Assembly (NCBI GenBank): GCA_022226935.1
Contig: CP092081.1
Coordinates: forward strand, 1,504,315 to 1,568,314
DNA from: Nitrospira sp.
GTDB taxonomy: Bacteria; Nitrospirota; Nitrospiria; Nitrospirales; Nitrospiraceae
DNA: 64,000 bases
Direction of reading: 5' to 3'
Part shown: positions 42,488-51,909 of the stretch, one piece after another
Layout of the letters: each line of letters starts with the position of its first letter
How positions within the stretch are numbered: position 1 is the first letter of the stretch
Notes under the pieces: generated by a model
Database searches by the model: none
What the model saw: the letters and a program-made list of their open reading frames with translations, nothing else
Told to the model about the DNA's origin: nothing
Position numbers and translations under genes: made by a program

Positions 42488-43825
42488 TTACGGCTTGGGA
42501 GGCTCAGCTGCGACGTCGTCGAGGATGCGTTTGACATCATCCTTCGGCAAACCCTTGAGATAGCTTTTGGCCTTGGCCTGATCGGGAGCCAGGCCGAGAC
42601 CTTTCCCGTAGATACGGGCCAGCGCCATGCGTGAAGGAACGGCGCCGTCGGCGGCGGTGGATTCCAGGTAACTTAAAATCCATTGGCCATGCGGCGGGAG
42701 TTGGCCGTCGAGTCCTTGTTCATACAGTTGCACCAGCGTGGCATGCGATATTTCATTGAGAGCATAGGCTTCACGCAGCAGCACCGGGAGGGCCTCCGCA
42801 GTGCGGCCTTGCTTCAACAGCGTGGTGCCGACGGTTTCCGTGGGCTGATCCCGGTCGAGGTCGGGGAAGTCCAACCAGATTTGGTCGCAATAGTTCTTGA
42901 AGGCCTCCGCGGCCGCCTTGGACTGTTTGGTCTGCAGGTTGCCTTTGACGGCTGCCAACCGTCTGAGTTGGGTCAGCGCCTGGGCTGCTTCCGGTAACCC
43001 CTGTTCGAAGGCCTGCGCCCACCAGGTAATCGCCATGATTTGGCTTTTCTCGACTCCCTGTCCGGAGCGATAGGCGTTGCCGAGGAAATATTGCGCCTTG
43101 GCAAGACCGGCCAGAGCGGCCGCTTCAAGTTCCTGCGCCGCGTCTTTGTCTTTCCCCGCCACCTTGAGCACGAGCCCCAGCCGATAATGGGCCTCGGCAA
43201 AATCGGGCTTCAACCGCAGCGCTTCTTGGTAGGCCTTGATGGCCGATTGGATGTTGCCGCGGGTGTAATGGATCGTGCCCATGCTGTAGTGGGCTTGCAC
43301 GAGCATCGGATCCAGGCGGACGGCCTCCTGCAGTTCCGTCATGGCGGTCCGCCAGTCCTGCTTGGCCATGAGCGCGGTGCCGAGATCGAGATGCGCCTGC
43401 GCGACGGTGGGATGGAAGCGTAGCGCAGTCCGGTATTCATCGATCGCGCCATCCGTATCGCCTAACTGAAATAAGGTTCTGCCGAGGGTGAGCCGAGGCT
43501 CTTGGGCATCCGGTTCGATATGCAGCGCTTGGCGAGCCTTTGCCAGAATCTCGAGTGGGGTAAGGGGAGGCTGGACCGGCGGCGAAACCGGGGAGGCTGG
43601 CGCCGGAGGTTCTTCGGGAAGCGGCTCCACACGGACCGCTTCTTGAGAGGCCTGGTCAGTCGACGGAGCGGCGGGTGTCTCGGTGACGGGTGTTTCTGCT
43701 TGAACGATTCCGGTTGCCGCAGCGGGGGAAGACTCTTCTTGCGCGCCGGCCGGGAGGGACGGAACAGGCAATGCTACAGTCGCTATGAGAAGCCACCGCC
43801 CGATGGCGACACGTTGCATGAACAT
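42488..43825 (-). CDS. secreted TPR/Sel1-like repeat protein
   Basis: 445 residues; start chosen at 43825 (an ATG at 43819 is also possible) because the resulting N terminus is a signal peptide ending LPAGAQ. After a Pro/Ala-rich spacer come at least four TPR units (LTLGRTLFQLGDTDGAIDEY, VAQAHLDLGTALMAKQDW, VQAHYSMGTIHYTRGNIQ, FAEAHYRLGLVLKVAG) and Sel1-like repeats (AQYFLGNAYRSGQGVEKS, ALARIYGKGLG). Such proteins scaffold complexes in the periplasm. It precedes the CHASE2 activator by 41 bases, suggesting a functional link. Confidence 0.8.
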   Translation of the reverse strand: MFMQRVAIGRWLLIATVALPVPSLPAGAQEESSPAAATGIVQAETPVTETPAAPSTDQASQEAVRVEPLPEEPPAPASPVSPPVQPPLTPLEILAKARQALHIEPDAQEPRLTLGRTLFQLGDTDGAIDEYRTALRFHPTVAQAHLDLGTALMAKQDWRTAMTELQEAVRLDPMLVQAHYSMGTIHYTRGNIQSAIKAYQEALRLKPDFAEAHYRLGLVLKVAGKDKDAAQELEAAALAGLAKAQYFLGNAYRSGQGVEKSQIMAITWWAQAFEQGLPEAAQALTQLRRLAAVKGNLQTKQSKAAAEAFKNYCDQIWLDFPDLDRDQPTETVGTTLLKQGRTAEALPVLLREAYALNEISHATLVQLYEQGLDGQLPPHGQWILSYLESTAADGAVPSRMALARIYGKGLGLAPDQAKAKSYLKGLPKDDVKRILDDVAAEPPKP

Positions 43826-43987
43826 AAGCGCTGGTAGGGCTCCAGGTAAAAGGTATCCGACTATATACACATAGATGATGAGAAATTTCCATGGGATCTC
43901 TCGGGGAACCGGTGTCCATGGCCCGTTGAACCGGATCACGGGATGCGGTCAGCACGCGGCACAATATCGATCAATCAGCGCCATGGC

Positions 43988-44650
43988 TCATGTTGTGAGG
44001 AAGGCCAGCGCCAGCGCAACGGCGGCGAGTAGCAGCAATATTCCGAAGAGGAGGTAGCGCCACCAAACCAATTGATCCAGGACCGGCATGAATCCCAGGC
44101 TCACGCCTTCGGCGAGCAGCCAGTTTCGAAAGTCCTGAGGCGCGACAGAGTGGACCCCGCGCGCCGTGCAAGACGCGATGAAGCGATCGACCACCAGACC
44201 TCGCACTGCCGCACGAGTCAACCGTTCAAGCCACTGCGGAAGCCGCAGACGTCGTCCGGCTTGCGCGACAGCGTGGTCGACAAGGGTTTCGTAGTCCTGT
44301 CGAACGGTGGAGAGGTCTCGGCCTATGGTGTCTGCGCTCCGGTTCAGGGCAGGCAACGTATGGAGCCAGTCACGGAGGACTTGTTCCAGCCGCTCCACCA
44401 TCCGTTGGGCTGCGTCCAATACGCCGGCCACAGTCCCGCCCACGAGCCCGATGAGGATATACAAGGCCGTCAACGACCAGCTTCCCAGCATGGTCCAGGT
44501 TCCACGGTTCGAGACGGAGAGGCTGTAAAAGACCGCCGCCCCTCCCACGATGCTGGTCGTAACCAGAACGTGCAGAGGCAGGGTGCGGATCAACGTCTGG
44601 AAAAAGGTGCGGGGACTGTTCCCGTTCGGCCCTGGCGGAGTCTGCATCAT
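43988..44650 (-). CDS. integral membrane protein of unknown function
   Basis: 220 residues; ATGs at 44650 and 44647 are adjacent. Two N-terminal transmembrane helices (VLVTTSIVGGAAVFYSL and ALYILIGLVGGTVAGVLDA), a central amphipathic region that may be coiled coil (MVERLEQVLRDWL), and one C-terminal helix (YLLFGILLLLAAVALALAFL). No motif recognised. Lies in the same minus-strand run, 15 bases downstream of the HIT gene. Confidence 0.7.
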   Translation of the reverse strand: MMQTPPGPNGNSPRTFFQTLIRTLPLHVLVTTSIVGGAAVFYSLSVSNRGTWTMLGSWSLTALYILIGLVGGTVAGVLDAAQRMVERLEQVLRDWLHTLPALNRSADTIGRDLSTVRQDYETLVDHAVAQAGRRLRLPQWLERLTRAAVRGLVVDRFIASCTARGVHSVAPQDFRNWLLAEGVSLGFMPVLDQLVWWRYLLFGILLLLAAVALALAFLTT

Positions 44651-44665
44651 GGCCAACGGATGGGG

Positions 44666-45106
44666 TTACGGCTTGAATGGCCGGTGAGTCGGCCAAACCG
44701 TCCGGAGACGGTTCACCAGGGAGGCGAGGGCATCCGATTCAAGCCGAACTGGTTCATGCGCGACGCGCCACACCGGCTCGAGCGGAGCCGGGTCTTGCGA
44801 CAGGCGGGGAATCAGGTGCCAATGGATGTGCGGAAGTTGGTTGCCGAGCAGTTCATAGTTGATCTTCACCGCTTGCCATTCCTCGGCTAGGAGGGCAGAC
44901 ACCTGCGCGACTTCTTCGATGAGGCGGCCGCGTTCCTCTCGCGAGAGATGGAAGAGTTCGGTCGCGTGGCGCTTCAAGACGAGCACCGTCCAGCCGCGGA
45001 AAAATTGGTCGTCGTGGAGATAGGCCTTCGTGAGGCCGCAATCGGCGATGAAATGATCCTGGCTCGGCCAGGTGCCGACACAAGCCTTGCAGGGATCGCC
45101 GTTCAT
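44666..45106 (-). CDS. HIT (histidine triad) family hydrolase
   Basis: 146 residues. The active-site triad reads LPHIHWHLIPR, the H-x-H-x-H pattern of nucleotide hydrolases and transferases that act on AMP-linked compounds. A putative zinc pair C-x2-C near the N terminus (CKACVG) is as in many HIT proteins. Its ATG overlaps the stop of the upstream gene by four bases. Cytoplasmic; substrate not assignable. Confidence 0.9.
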   Translation of the reverse strand: MNGDPCKACVGTWPSQDHFIADCGLTKAYLHDDQFFRGWTVLVLKRHATELFHLSREERGRLIEEVAQVSALLAEEWQAVKINYELLGNQLPHIHWHLIPRLSQDPAPLEPVWRVAHEPVRLESDALASLVNRLRTVWPTHRPFKP

Positions 45107-45723
45107 GGTTGGAGGAGAGTCCGCGCCTCTTCCGCCGTGATCAGGCCCTTCTTCAGCAACAGCTGGATGAGTTTATCCGTGGTCGCTTTGTGCGGCGCGG
45201 CGGCGGCCGCGGCGGCTGCTGCTTGGGATTTCTGCTTCGGTGGCTCGCGCCGCTGCCCCAGGACGCGAAATGAAGGGGTGAACACGGCCACATAGTCGCG
45301 ATTGCGGATGCGGACGGTGACGGGCAGGCTTTCGCTGTTCGGGGTGAGGTCAGGTCCCGACCCTTGCGGGACACGAAAATAGGGTTTGCCGTCCTCCGTG
45401 GTCCCGTCCTGGCCGATGATTTCCATCCTTGTCAAGAGGGATTCGCCCGTCAGGTTCTCACGATCCTGCCCGGCGGTATTGGTGATGTGATCCAAGACCA
45501 GGATGAGACTGTCGGCCATAAAGAGGTCGGGCGAACTGTTGCGGACCGTCACGTCGTAGCGATATTCACTCGAAAAATTGTCCCGGCTGCGCAGGGTGAC
45601 GAACGGCGTGACCTTGCCGGTCACATCCACGAGTTGATCGAGTGCGAACACGGGAACGGCTGTTTCCGCCAGCAGGAGGCACGCACCGGCTGCCAGGATC
45701 TGCATGGACCGAGTTATGCTCAT
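45103..45723 (-). CDS. exported protein with poly-Ala linker and SHOCT-like tail
   Basis: 206 residues. A signal peptide ends near VPVFA; the mature domain is mostly beta (VTPFVTLRSRDNFSSEYRYDVTVRNSS, VRIRNRDYVAVFTPSFRVLG). A run of nine Ala encoded by GCC/GCG/GCT repeats links to a short helical hairpin LLKKGLITAEEARTLL that resembles a SHOCT motif. Overlaps the HIT gene by four bases (ATGA). Function unknown. Confidence 0.7.
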   Translation of the reverse strand: MSITRSMQILAAGACLLLAETAVPVFALDQLVDVTGKVTPFVTLRSRDNFSSEYRYDVTVRNSSPDLFMADSLILVLDHITNTAGQDRENLTGESLLTRMEIIGQDGTTEDGKPYFRVPQGSGPDLTPNSESLPVTVRIRNRDYVAVFTPSFRVLGQRREPPKQKSQAAAAAAAAAPHKATTDKLIQLLLKKGLITAEEARTLLQP

Positions 45724-45814
45724 GGTTCCCTCCCGTTGTCGATCGGCATCCGAGTCAGAATAACAAAGCCTCGCGGTGAGTGCGAGGAAATCCTCTCCCT
45801 GCGCGGCGGTCTGC

Positions 45815-45842
45815 TTGACACGTTCTTTTCATGGACGATATT
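45815..45842 (+). promoter_or_regulatory. sigma70-like promoter upstream of the HD-domain gene
   Basis: TTGACA at 45815-45820 and GATATT at 45837-45842 with a 16-base spacer. Transcription would start near 45849, which favours the start codon at 45885 (or 45870) over the ATG at 45831. Divergent from the exported protein ending at 45723. Confidence 0.4.
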
Positions 45843-45884
45843 CTGCCGGGCGGTCAATCGTCGCCCCCGATGCATCATTCCAGC

Positions 45885-46757
45885 ATGGCACGTACACGTG
45901 ATACCTCCCTTCCCTTGCTGGTGCCGCGGGCATTCGCCTCCACGTTGTTACGGCTTTACGATTATCCCGATCCGCGTCGCCCCGGACGCATGATCAAGGG
46001 GTATGACTGCCCCCATGCCTTGCGGACAGCCAAGATGTGCGCGGCTGTGGCCCAGCGATTGGGACACGAGCCGGCGCGCGTGAAGTCATATCAAATCGCC
46101 TGCCTTCTCCATGACTTGGGCCGGGCCGGACTCGATCGAGCTCTTTTCGGCCGCATCTGGTCGTGGGCCCGCGCCCAAGGGATTCCCACGAGACCTCGCG
46201 AATGGAGAGCGGCTCATCCGGAGACTCGCTACGGCAGGGAGACCGAAGCCTTTGTCGCCCGGTATCGAGCCGCGATGGAGTCGGCCGGCATCACGCTCGA
46301 TCCATGGGCCTGCGAACAGGTGGACATGCGTCTGGGGTATGCCCGCCGTCTGGCCGCGCGACTACGTAGCGTGAAACCGGAGTTGCGCCGGCTGGGAGTG
46401 GCCTGGGCGCCCTGGATGGGGCGGATCATGCTCTACTATTACTATCCTGAAAAATTGGCCGGCGCGCCGCCCTGGGTTCGGCAGTTGGCCGAAATCCTCG
46501 TCGCGTGTGAACAGTTCGAAGCGTTCAGCAATCAGCGCCGCGGGCGCGACTACTACGTGCGGCGCCGCGAAGACGTGGCGGAAGCGTTTGCCTATCTCCA
46601 TGGGCTGCAGAAAGACGGCATCATCAGTCGTCCGGTCGTGCAGGCCTTGCGCGAACTCGCGGCAGAAGGCGCGTTCGACGCCCTGCTCGAGCAGGCGAGA
46701 GGGCGGGCATTATCGAGGCGGGAACGGGCATTTTTACGCCAGGCAGCTAAGGAGTAA
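45885..46757 (+). CDS. HD-domain phosphohydrolase-like protein
   Basis: 290 residues from 45885; an ATG at 45870 is equally possible. The HD signature is visible as H in CPHALRTAKM, then CLLHDLGRAGLD (HD pair), and a later conserved acidic helix. C-terminal helical part (LVACEQFEAFSNQRRGRDYY). Metal-dependent phosphohydrolase acting on nucleotides or phosphates is the family expectation; no GYP motif, so cyclic-di-GMP hydrolysis is not implied. First gene of a short plus-strand operon with the YjbQ and HtrA genes. Confidence 0.8.
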   Translation: MARTRDTSLPLLVPRAFASTLLRLYDYPDPRRPGRMIKGYDCPHALRTAKMCAAVAQRLGHEPARVKSYQIACLLHDLGRAGLDRALFGRIWSWARAQGIPTRPREWRAAHPETRYGRETEAFVARYRAAMESAGITLDPWACEQVDMRLGYARRLAARLRSVKPELRRLGVAWAPWMGRIMLYYYYPEKLAGAPPWVRQLAEILVACEQFEAFSNQRRGRDYYVRRREDVAEAFAYLHGLQKDGIISRPVVQALRELAAEGAFDALLEQARGRALSRRERAFLRQAAKE

Positions 46758-46760
46758 CCG

Positions 46761-47183
46761 ATGGCCGTCAAGACCGTATCGATTCGAGTGCCGATGCAAG
46801 GCGACAGCCGGATGGAGAATATCACCGGGCAAGTGCGGGCGGCGCTTGAGCAGACGCAGCTGCGGGCCGGTATCGTGACGGTGTTCATCAAGCATACGAC
46901 CGCCTCCGTGTTGATTGTTGAAGACGAGCCTGGCATTCGTGCCGATACGAAAGTGCTGTGGGAACGCCTCATTCCCGCCGATCCTCGCTGGCAGCACAAT
47001 GAGCGCAATGCGGGCGAGGACAATGGTCATAGCCATCTGCGCGGACAGCTCCAGGGCCAGTCGCTCACGATTCCCTTCACCGATGGAGCCATGACGTTGG
47101 GAACGTGGCAGCAGATCGTCGTGCTGGATTTCGATACGCGCGCCAGAACCAGAGAACTGGTGCTGCAGGTCATCGGTGAATAG
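46761..47183 (+). CDS. YjbQ-family (UPF0047) protein
   Basis: 140 residues starting three bases after the HD stop, with AAGGAGTAACCG as ribosome-binding site. The family hallmarks are KHTTASVLIVEDEPG, HNERNAGEDNGHSHLRGQLQG and the C-terminal GTWQQIVVLDFDTRARTREL. YjbQ proteins show secondary thiamine phosphate synthase activity in vitro; the physiological role is open. Length (140) is normal. Confidence 0.9.
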   Translation: MAVKTVSIRVPMQGDSRMENITGQVRAALEQTQLRAGIVTVFIKHTTASVLIVEDEPGIRADTKVLWERLIPADPRWQHNERNAGEDNGHSHLRGQLQGQSLTIPFTDGAMTLGTWQQIVVLDFDTRARTRELVLQVIGE

Positions 47184-48311
47184 ATGCAATCGGCGAGCGT
47201 GAGTGTGAAACAGTCTGCCGTACGGCGCCTGAGTGTAGGGTTGTGGTGGAGCCTGATAGGGGGACTGGTGTTGCCGACAGGTAGTGTCGCTGCCGAAGGA
47301 ATTTCCCCAGTGCCCGTGGCGCAAGTCGCGGCTCCGACTGAACTCAGTCCGGAGGAGCAGGCGACGATTGCAGTGTTCGACCGGGCAACCCGATCGGTGG
47401 TGTTCATCGCCAATACGGCCATGCAGCGTGATCCCTGGTCGTTCAATCTGTTCGAAGTGCCGCAGGGATCAGGCACGGGGTTCGTCTGGAGCCGGCAAGG
47501 CCACATTGTGACGAACTATCATGTGATCTACGGAGCGGATTCGATCACGGTGACGCTGGCGGATCGTACCGAATATAAAGCGAAGGTCATCGGCGCCGAC
47601 CCGGATCATGATGTCGCGGTGCTTCAGATTCAGGCTTCCGAAGCGACACTCCAGCCGGTCACTATCGGCAACTCCCAGTCCTTGCGAGTGGGGCAAAAGG
47701 TGCTGGCGATCGGGAATCCCTTCGGCCTCGATCACACCCTGACGACGGGCGTGGTGAGCGCATTGGGCCGGACCATCAAATCGATGAGCAACCGGACCAT
47801 TGAGGGTGTGATTCAGACCGATGCTGCGATCAACCCTGGGAACTCCGGTGGGCCCTTGCTGGACAGCGGCGGGCGATTGATTGGTGTGAACACGCAGATC
47901 GTGAGCCCCAGCGGGGCGTTTGCCGGGATCGGGTTTGCGGTGCCGGTCGATACGGTCAATCGTATCGTTCCGGAATTGATCAAGCATGGCAAGCTGATCA
48001 GGCCGGGATTGGGCATTTCGTTGGTGCCTGACGCCATGGCGCGGCGGTGGGGTGTCAAAGGCGTCATCATTGGAAAGGTCGGGCGCGGCAGCGCGGCGGA
48101 ACGGATCGGGCTTCACGGCGCGCGGGAAACCGCCGGCGGCCGTATTGAATTGGGCGATATTATTGTCGCCGTGGATGGCAGACCGGTTGAGACTATCGAC
48201 GACCTGATGGATCTCATGGAACAACATAAGGTCGGTGATCAGGTCACGATCGAGTTCACGCGCGGCAGCCGCCGGTTGCAGGCGATGGCGACACTCCAGG
48301 CCGTCAACTGA
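47184..48311 (+). CDS. HtrA/Deg-type serine protease with one PDZ domain
   Basis: 375 residues; starts immediately after the YjbQ stop. A signal/anchor segment in residues 15-35 leads to a trypsin-like domain with catalytic H113 (NYHVIYG), D143 (DHDVAVLQI) and S221 (NPGNSGGPLL). A single PDZ domain (~265-370; LGDIIVAVDGRPVETIDDL) ends the protein, the architecture of DegS/HhoA-type proteases. It should act in the periplasm in quality control or regulated proteolysis. Confidence 0.95.
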   Translation: MQSASVSVKQSAVRRLSVGLWWSLIGGLVLPTGSVAAEGISPVPVAQVAAPTELSPEEQATIAVFDRATRSVVFIANTAMQRDPWSFNLFEVPQGSGTGFVWSRQGHIVTNYHVIYGADSITVTLADRTEYKAKVIGADPDHDVAVLQIQASEATLQPVTIGNSQSLRVGQKVLAIGNPFGLDHTLTTGVVSALGRTIKSMSNRTIEGVIQTDAAINPGNSGGPLLDSGGRLIGVNTQIVSPSGAFAGIGFAVPVDTVNRIVPELIKHGKLIRPGLGISLVPDAMARRWGVKGVIIGKVGRGSAAERIGLHGARETAGGRIELGDIIVAVDGRPVETIDDLMDLMEQHKVGDQVTIEFTRGSRRLQAMATLQAVN

Positions 48312-48315
48312 CGTG

Positions 48316-48439
48316 CAGGAGACTGAAAAAGTCCGCCAGCGGCGTTCTCGCATCGCGAACAGCCTCAACGTACCGCTGAGAGTACGCCTCGGCTCTTCGC
48401 TCGCTGCGGCCTTGCTGGACGATCTTTTTGAGTCTCCTG
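48316..48439. mobile_element. 124-bp MITE-like element with terminal inverted repeats
   Basis: The two ends are inverted copies: CAGGAGACTGAAAAAGTCCG at the left and the complement of CAGGAGACTCAAAAAGATCG at the right, matching over about 25 bases with few differences. The interior is non-coding. The whole element could also fold as a long hairpin and act as a transcription terminator between the HtrA operon and the proteasome operon. Confidence 0.6.
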
Positions 48440-48596
48440 CGGGATTGCGCATTTCCATGGTGAAGCCTTCATTCAGGGAAGTTTCTCGCATCGTCAGACG
48501 TGCGCCGCAAGGGGATAATTGATGCCACCTAAGGCGACAGTGGCTTGCCTCCCTGTGTTAGGATGACCGGAGTTGGATCAGCCGGAGGATATAGAA

Positions 48597-50348
48597 ATGA
48601 GTGACCATCGGAATATGGATCAGCCTGGCCATGGGGGACATCAATCGCCCTCGCGTGACACCTCGACGCCTGCCGATCCCATCGAACTGATAGATGAATG
48701 CCTGGCCGCCTTTCCCGACGGCGACCCCCGCCAGAAAGTGCTCTATAAATTACGCCATGTCATGACGGCCCAGTCGGTGGCCCAGGATCGGCGCGACACC
48801 GAATTGAAAAAGCTCAATGAAGTGGTCGCGAAGCTCACGGCGCCGGCCAACCGTGTGGGCCTGCTCGTGGAGGTTCCGGCTGAGGGTGTGGCGCGTATCG
48901 TGGTGGGCGGGGCGGAATATTATGCCAACATCGACCCACGGCTGGCGGCAGAGGAGCTCAAGATCGGAACGCAGATTCTGGTCAACGAGGCCTACACGGT
49001 AATCAAGGTGCTGGGCTATGACCGCAATGGGCCGGTGTTGAAGGTTGCGGAGATTTTGCCCGACGGGCGTATCCGGTTCGAGCAAGACATGGGCCGGCAG
49101 GCCTTGATTCTCCAGCGGTCCACCGATTTGCTCGGCGTGGACCTCAAGGCCGGTGATGAAGTCCGCATCGAACCGACACATCGGATCGCCATTGAAAAGT
49201 TTGAAAATCGGCAGGCGCGGACCCACCTACTGGATGAGGTGCCGAACGTCACGTGGCAACAAATCGGGGGGCAGCATCAGGCGATTGACGCCATCCGTAA
49301 GGCGATCGAGTATCCGCTGCTCCATGCCGACACCTTCACGAAGTATCAATTTACGCAGCCGAAGGGATTCTTGCTGTATGGCCCACCGGGCTGCGGCAAG
49401 ACGATGATTGGCCAGGCGGCAGCCGCCAGTTTATCGCAGCTGGTGCGGGAGTCGCAGGGGCAGGCTGCTTCAGACGGCCAGGCGAAAAACCCGCCGGTCA
49501 CGAGTGGCGCGTTCCTCCATATCAAGGGACCGGAAATTCTTAACATGTGGTTGGGCGAGTCCGAGCGCATCGTTCGGGATCTCTTCGCCAAGGCGCGGGC
49601 CAGACGAAAAGAAGGGGCGCTCCCGTTTATTTTCATTGATGAAGCGGAGTCGGTGTTAGGGACCAGACGGTCGATGCGGTCATTCAACATCAACAATACG
49701 CTGGTGCCGATGTTCTGCGCGGAGATGGACGGAATCGAATCGTTGCAGGATGTGGTGATCATTCTGGCTTCTAACCGGCCGGACTTGATCGATCCCGCGG
49801 TGCTGCGGCCGGGCCGGATCGATCGCAAGATCAAAGTGGCGCGCCCGACTCGAGAGGCCGCCGTGGAGATCTTGTCCGTGTATCTGACCGCCGCGCTCCC
49901 GCTCGATTCCGCGTTGCTCGAGCAACACCATCAATCGCACGAGACGGCGCGCCGGGCAGTCATCGAGCAGGTGGTCGAGAGTCTCTTTTCCCGAACCGAT
50001 CAGAACCGTGTCTTATCCATCCGTCTGCGAAACGGACAGCACAAGGTGCTGTTTCGTGGCGATCTCGTCAGCGGGGCCATTCTCTCTGCCATCGTCCAGC
50101 GGGCGAAGGAAAAGGCGATCGAGCGGGCGGTGGCGCAGACAGGCGCCGCAGCCGGTGACGGCATTCGCGCGCAAGATCTGCTCGATGCCGTGCAGGAGGA
50201 ATATCGAGAAGGCGAGATGCTACCTCCCGACGATGCGGCGGAAGAATGGTTGAAGCTGTTGGACCATCACCCGGAGCAGGTGGTGGGAGTGTCCTCGTTC
50301 CGCCGCGGCCGGCCGACGGAAGAACGTTTGGTCAATCAAATTATTTGA
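48597..50348 (+). CDS. mpa: proteasomal AAA+ ATPase (Mpa/ARC)
   Basis: 583 residues from the ATG at 48597 (GGAGG eight bases upstream; the 48573 frame start has none). N-terminal coiled-coil region, double OB-fold interdomain (residues ~85-200), AAA+ core with GPPGCGKT (Walker A) and FIFIDEAE (Walker B), and the sensor ASNRPDLIDPAVLRPGRIDRK. It would recognise pupylated proteins and feed them to the 20S core. The usual actinobacterial C terminus GQYL for docking to the proteasome is absent; the protein ends VNQII. Confidence 0.95.
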   Translation: MSDHRNMDQPGHGGHQSPSRDTSTPADPIELIDECLAAFPDGDPRQKVLYKLRHVMTAQSVAQDRRDTELKKLNEVVAKLTAPANRVGLLVEVPAEGVARIVVGGAEYYANIDPRLAAEELKIGTQILVNEAYTVIKVLGYDRNGPVLKVAEILPDGRIRFEQDMGRQALILQRSTDLLGVDLKAGDEVRIEPTHRIAIEKFENRQARTHLLDEVPNVTWQQIGGQHQAIDAIRKAIEYPLLHADTFTKYQFTQPKGFLLYGPPGCGKTMIGQAAAASLSQLVRESQGQAASDGQAKNPPVTSGAFLHIKGPEILNMWLGESERIVRDLFAKARARRKEGALPFIFIDEAESVLGTRRSMRSFNINNTLVPMFCAEMDGIESLQDVVIILASNRPDLIDPAVLRPGRIDRKIKVARPTREAAVEILSVYLTAALPLDSALLEQHHQSHETARRAVIEQVVESLFSRTDQNRVLSIRLRNGQHKVLFRGDLVSGAILSAIVQRAKEKAIERAVAQTGAAAGDGIRAQDLLDAVQEEYREGEMLPPDDAAEEWLKLLDHHPEQVVGVSSFRRGRPTEERLVNQII

Positions 50349-50385
50349 GCGGCTACAATACGGTTCTACTCACGCATAACGGACT

Positions 50386-51909
50386 ATGCATCTCTTCGGC
50401 ATTGAAACAGAGTACGGCATCACCAGGGAGGATCTCGATGCGGTCGATCCGGTCGAGGAATCCATGGAATTGGTGCGTGCCCATCTGACCGGCGAGTTCG
50501 AACGGCGGTGGGATTACCGGGGCGAAGATCCGCACGAGGATGCGCGCGGCTTCCGCGTGTCCGGCCTGCAGCAGGACAAGGAGGAAGACGACTTTGCCAA
50601 GGTCGATGCCCATCGGCCCTATTCGTTCCACGAGATGAAGAGCGACTTGGTCTTGCCGAACGGCGCGCGGTTTTATAACGATCACACACATCCGGAATAT
50701 TCGACCCCCGAATGCCGGACGCTCAAAGATCTGCTGGCGCATGACCGGGCGGGAGAGCGCATTGTGCAACGCGCAGCGGATCGACGGAATCAGCGGCTGG
50801 GCGGGGCGCATGTCCAACTCTACAAGAATAATACCGACTTTCACGGCCACAGCTATGGCTGCCATGACAACTATCTCGTCCCGCGCGCATTGCCTTTCCC
50901 GCAATTGGTGCAGGGGCTCCTGCCGTTCCTCGTCAGCCGCCAGTTGTTCGCCGGCGCGGGGAAGGTAGGCATGGAAGCGCAGGAATCCGGCTTTGTGCCT
51001 GGTCCCTTCCAACTCTCGCAACGGGCAGATTTCATGGAGGCGGAGCTGGGCGTGGACACGATGCACAACCGGCCCATTCTCAATACACGCGACGAGCCCC
51101 ATGCGGACCGGGCGAAGTATCGGCGGCTCCATTTGATTGTCGGTGATGCCAACTTCTGTGAATATGCCACTGCGCTCAAAGTTGGTACCACGAGGCTGGT
51201 GCTGGATGTGCTGCAGCGGGGCGCGGCTCCACAGATAGAGTTGGAACAGCCGGTGGCCGCCATCAAGCAATTGTCTCGCGATCCCGATCTCAAAACGACG
51301 GTACGATTGAAGGACGGACGCACGATGTCTGGCCTGGCCATTCAGGAAGAGTACTGGAATGCGGCGAACCGGATTTGTGCCGGCAGCGATTCGGATGCCG
51401 ATTGGGTCCTACGGGAATGGCATGACACCTTGCAGTGCCTCGGGGGGGATCGGGCCCAGTTGGTTGGAAAGTTGGATTGGGTCACGAAGCAGTGGTTGCT
51501 GGAAACTTTCATGCGTGAGGAACAGCTCGCGTGGGAAGATCCCTGGCTCGCCAGCCTGGATTTGGAATATCATAATCTCAATCCTGACCGTGGATTGTTT
51601 CTCGGCCTCGAAGCCGAAGGGAAGACGTGGCGCATGACGACCGAGCGCGACATTGCCCAGGCGCTCGTGGCTGGTCCCTCAGATACCCGTGGAGGATTGC
51701 GCGGCTTGTGTGTCAGACGGTTTCCCGAACACATCACGGGGATGCAGTGGGAGCGGGTGCAGTTCGCGGGCGGGTTGCGGAGTCGTTCGCTGGAGATGGG
51801 CGATCTGTTCGATCCGGAGGCGGTGCAAGCCTGTGCGGCTTTGTTCGAAACCGCAGCCTCTCCTGCGGATGCCTTGGCTGCGTGGGCAAAACGAAAGGAC
51901 GTACAATAA
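50386..51909 (+). CDS. dop: Pup deamidase/depupylase Dop
   Basis: 507 residues. Begins with the FGIETEYGI motif of the carboxylate-amine ligase fold; the Dop-specific loop WDYRGEDPHEDARGF follows, and the catalytic-site segment reads YNDHTHPEYSTPEC. NTRDEPHAD and FQLSQRADF are also clear. The Dop loop and sequence order distinguish it from PafA encoded at 53905. It should convert the C-terminal Gln of Pup to Glu and remove Pup from targets. The stop overlaps the pup start (taATG). Confidence 0.95.
   Translation: MHLFGIETEYGITREDLDAVDPVEESMELVRAHLTGEFERRWDYRGEDPHEDARGFRVSGLQQDKEEDDFAKVDAHRPYSFHEMKSDLVLPNGARFYNDHTHPEYSTPECRTLKDLLAHDRAGERIVQRAADRRNQRLGGAHVQLYKNNTDFHGHSYGCHDNYLVPRALPFPQLVQGLLPFLVSRQLFAGAGKVGMEAQESGFVPGPFQLSQRADFMEAELGVDTMHNRPILNTRDEPHADRAKYRRLHLIVGDANFCEYATALKVGTTRLVLDVLQRGAAPQIELEQPVAAIKQLSRDPDLKTTVRLKDGRTMSGLAIQEEYWNAANRICAGSDSDADWVLREWHDTLQCLGGDRAQLVGKLDWVTKQWLLETFMREEQLAWEDPWLASLDLEYHNLNPDRGLFLGLEAEGKTWRMTTERDIAQALVAGPSDTRGGLRGLCVRRFPEHITGMQWERVQFAGGLRSRSLEMGDLFDPEAVQACAALFETAASPADALAAWAKRKDVQ

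Noticed and set aside
45175-45230. GCC/GCG repeat run considered as a microsatellite
   Set aside because: It encodes an in-frame poly-Ala linker of the exported protein and is mixed in codons, so it is better explained as a protein hinge.
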